Of a DNA stretch of 64,000 nucleotides, positions 63,836-64,000 are shown piece after piece. Every line of letters begins with the position of its first letter. Positions within the stretch are counted from its first letter, which is position 1. The translations under genes and the position numbers were made by a program. The stretch spans positions 1-64,000 of the forward strand of contig JAEURN010000006.1 of NCBI GenBank assembly GCA_016789105.1, given 5' to 3'. The stretch is from Armatimonadota bacterium (GTDB lineage: Bacteria > Armatimonadota > Fimbriimonadia > Fimbriimonadales > Fimbriimonadaceae). Under the pieces are notes generated by a model, which saw only the letters and a program-made list of their open reading frames with translations, was not told the DNA's origin and searched no databases.

Positions 63836-64000
63836 ATGGCACAACCTTCGGCCCCAGGCCGCTTTGGAGACTACGGCGGGCGTTACGTCCCCGAAACCCT
63901 GGTGCCGGCCCTGGATGAGCTGGATGCCGCCTTTAGGGAAGCGTGGGTTCAACCCGATTTCCGTGCCGAATTTGAGGGGTTCCTCCGCGACTATGTCGGC
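63836..64000 (+). CDS. trpB: Tryptophan synthase beta chain (5' part)
   Basis: The first 55 codons only; the gene runs off the window. The sequence GRFGDYGGRYVPETLVPALDELDAAFREAW matches the conserved TrpB N-terminus. The PLP lysine lies beyond the window. It starts 38 bases after the pilin-cluster gene. Confidence 0.93.
   Translation, partial: MAQPSAPGRFGDYGGRYVPETLVPALDELDAAFREAWVQPDFRAEFEGFLRDYVG

Overview
The window is a chromosome segment, probably from a Fimbriimonadia-type bacterium of the phylum Armatimonadota. This placement is an inference. It rests on Gram-negative-style pilins of the FTLVEIM class, a flagellin with FliL, the gene mixture, GC-rich coding sequence and frequent GTG/TTG starts. 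No rRNA or other decisive marker is present. The sequence opens with 67 consecutive C residues, which looks like a contig-end artefact, and it ends inside trpB.

Left chromosomal block (about 0.4-23.2 kb): tRNA-Leu; two divergent ArsR/SRPBCC pairs with palindromic operators; a rocD-pheS-pheT operon in which PheT lacks the usual N-terminal tRNA-binding (EMAP/OB) domain; fliL; a GT39-like membrane glycosyltransferase; a transglutaminase-like protein; an S51 peptidase; a DUF218 protein; a purple-acid-phosphatase-like enzyme; parAB; the C-terminal half of a split carB; a bifunctional nuclease; flagellin with a sigma-28-type promoter; a TadZ/CpaE-like ATPase; a cNMP-binding protein; and groESL. A YjbR-family gene carries an in-frame hairpin insertion. 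An AT-rich DUF2971-type gene lies just before an initiator tRNA-fMet.

Mobile island (23,280-48,840, about 25.6 kb): the element is inserted exactly at the 3' end of tRNA-fMet, between the tRNA and its terminator. The core CCCGCACCCA occurs at both ends. Joining the ends rebuilds an attP in which 10-bp inverted arms (GTTCGGAACA / TGTTCCGAAC) flank the core. A large serine recombinase reads out through attL, so its last 10 codons come from antisense tRNA. In the circular form it would instead end in a 37-residue basic tail encoded beyond attR. Cargo includes an AEP-type primase, a small resolvase, two lipoproteins with a frameshifted Cys-rich membrane protein, ArdC, and an AbiE toxin-antitoxin pair.

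The main cargo is a tightly packed leftward operon of about 13.5 kb: NADAR, hsdM2, hsdM1, higB, higA-ImmA, a HEPN/DUF4145-like gene, hsdS, hsdR, a PD-(D/E)xK-like protein and an OLD-type ATPase-TOPRIM nuclease. It looks like a composite type I restriction-based defence locus with two different methylase subunits and several embedded accessory effectors. This is the best candidate in the window for an undescribed system.

Right chromosomal block (48.84-64 kb): the displaced tRNA terminator; DinB-like and PII genes; a PhoR-like kinase; a GHL10 glycoside hydrolase; DUF2993, GH76 and PAP2 proteins; RqcH/NFACT; two small membrane proteins; Mrp; an M48 peptidase; and a pilin cluster. The pilin cluster has two nearly identical pseudopilins in tandem, then PilV-like, GspJ/PilW-like and PilX-like genes and an exported membrane protein. 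The start of trpB follows.
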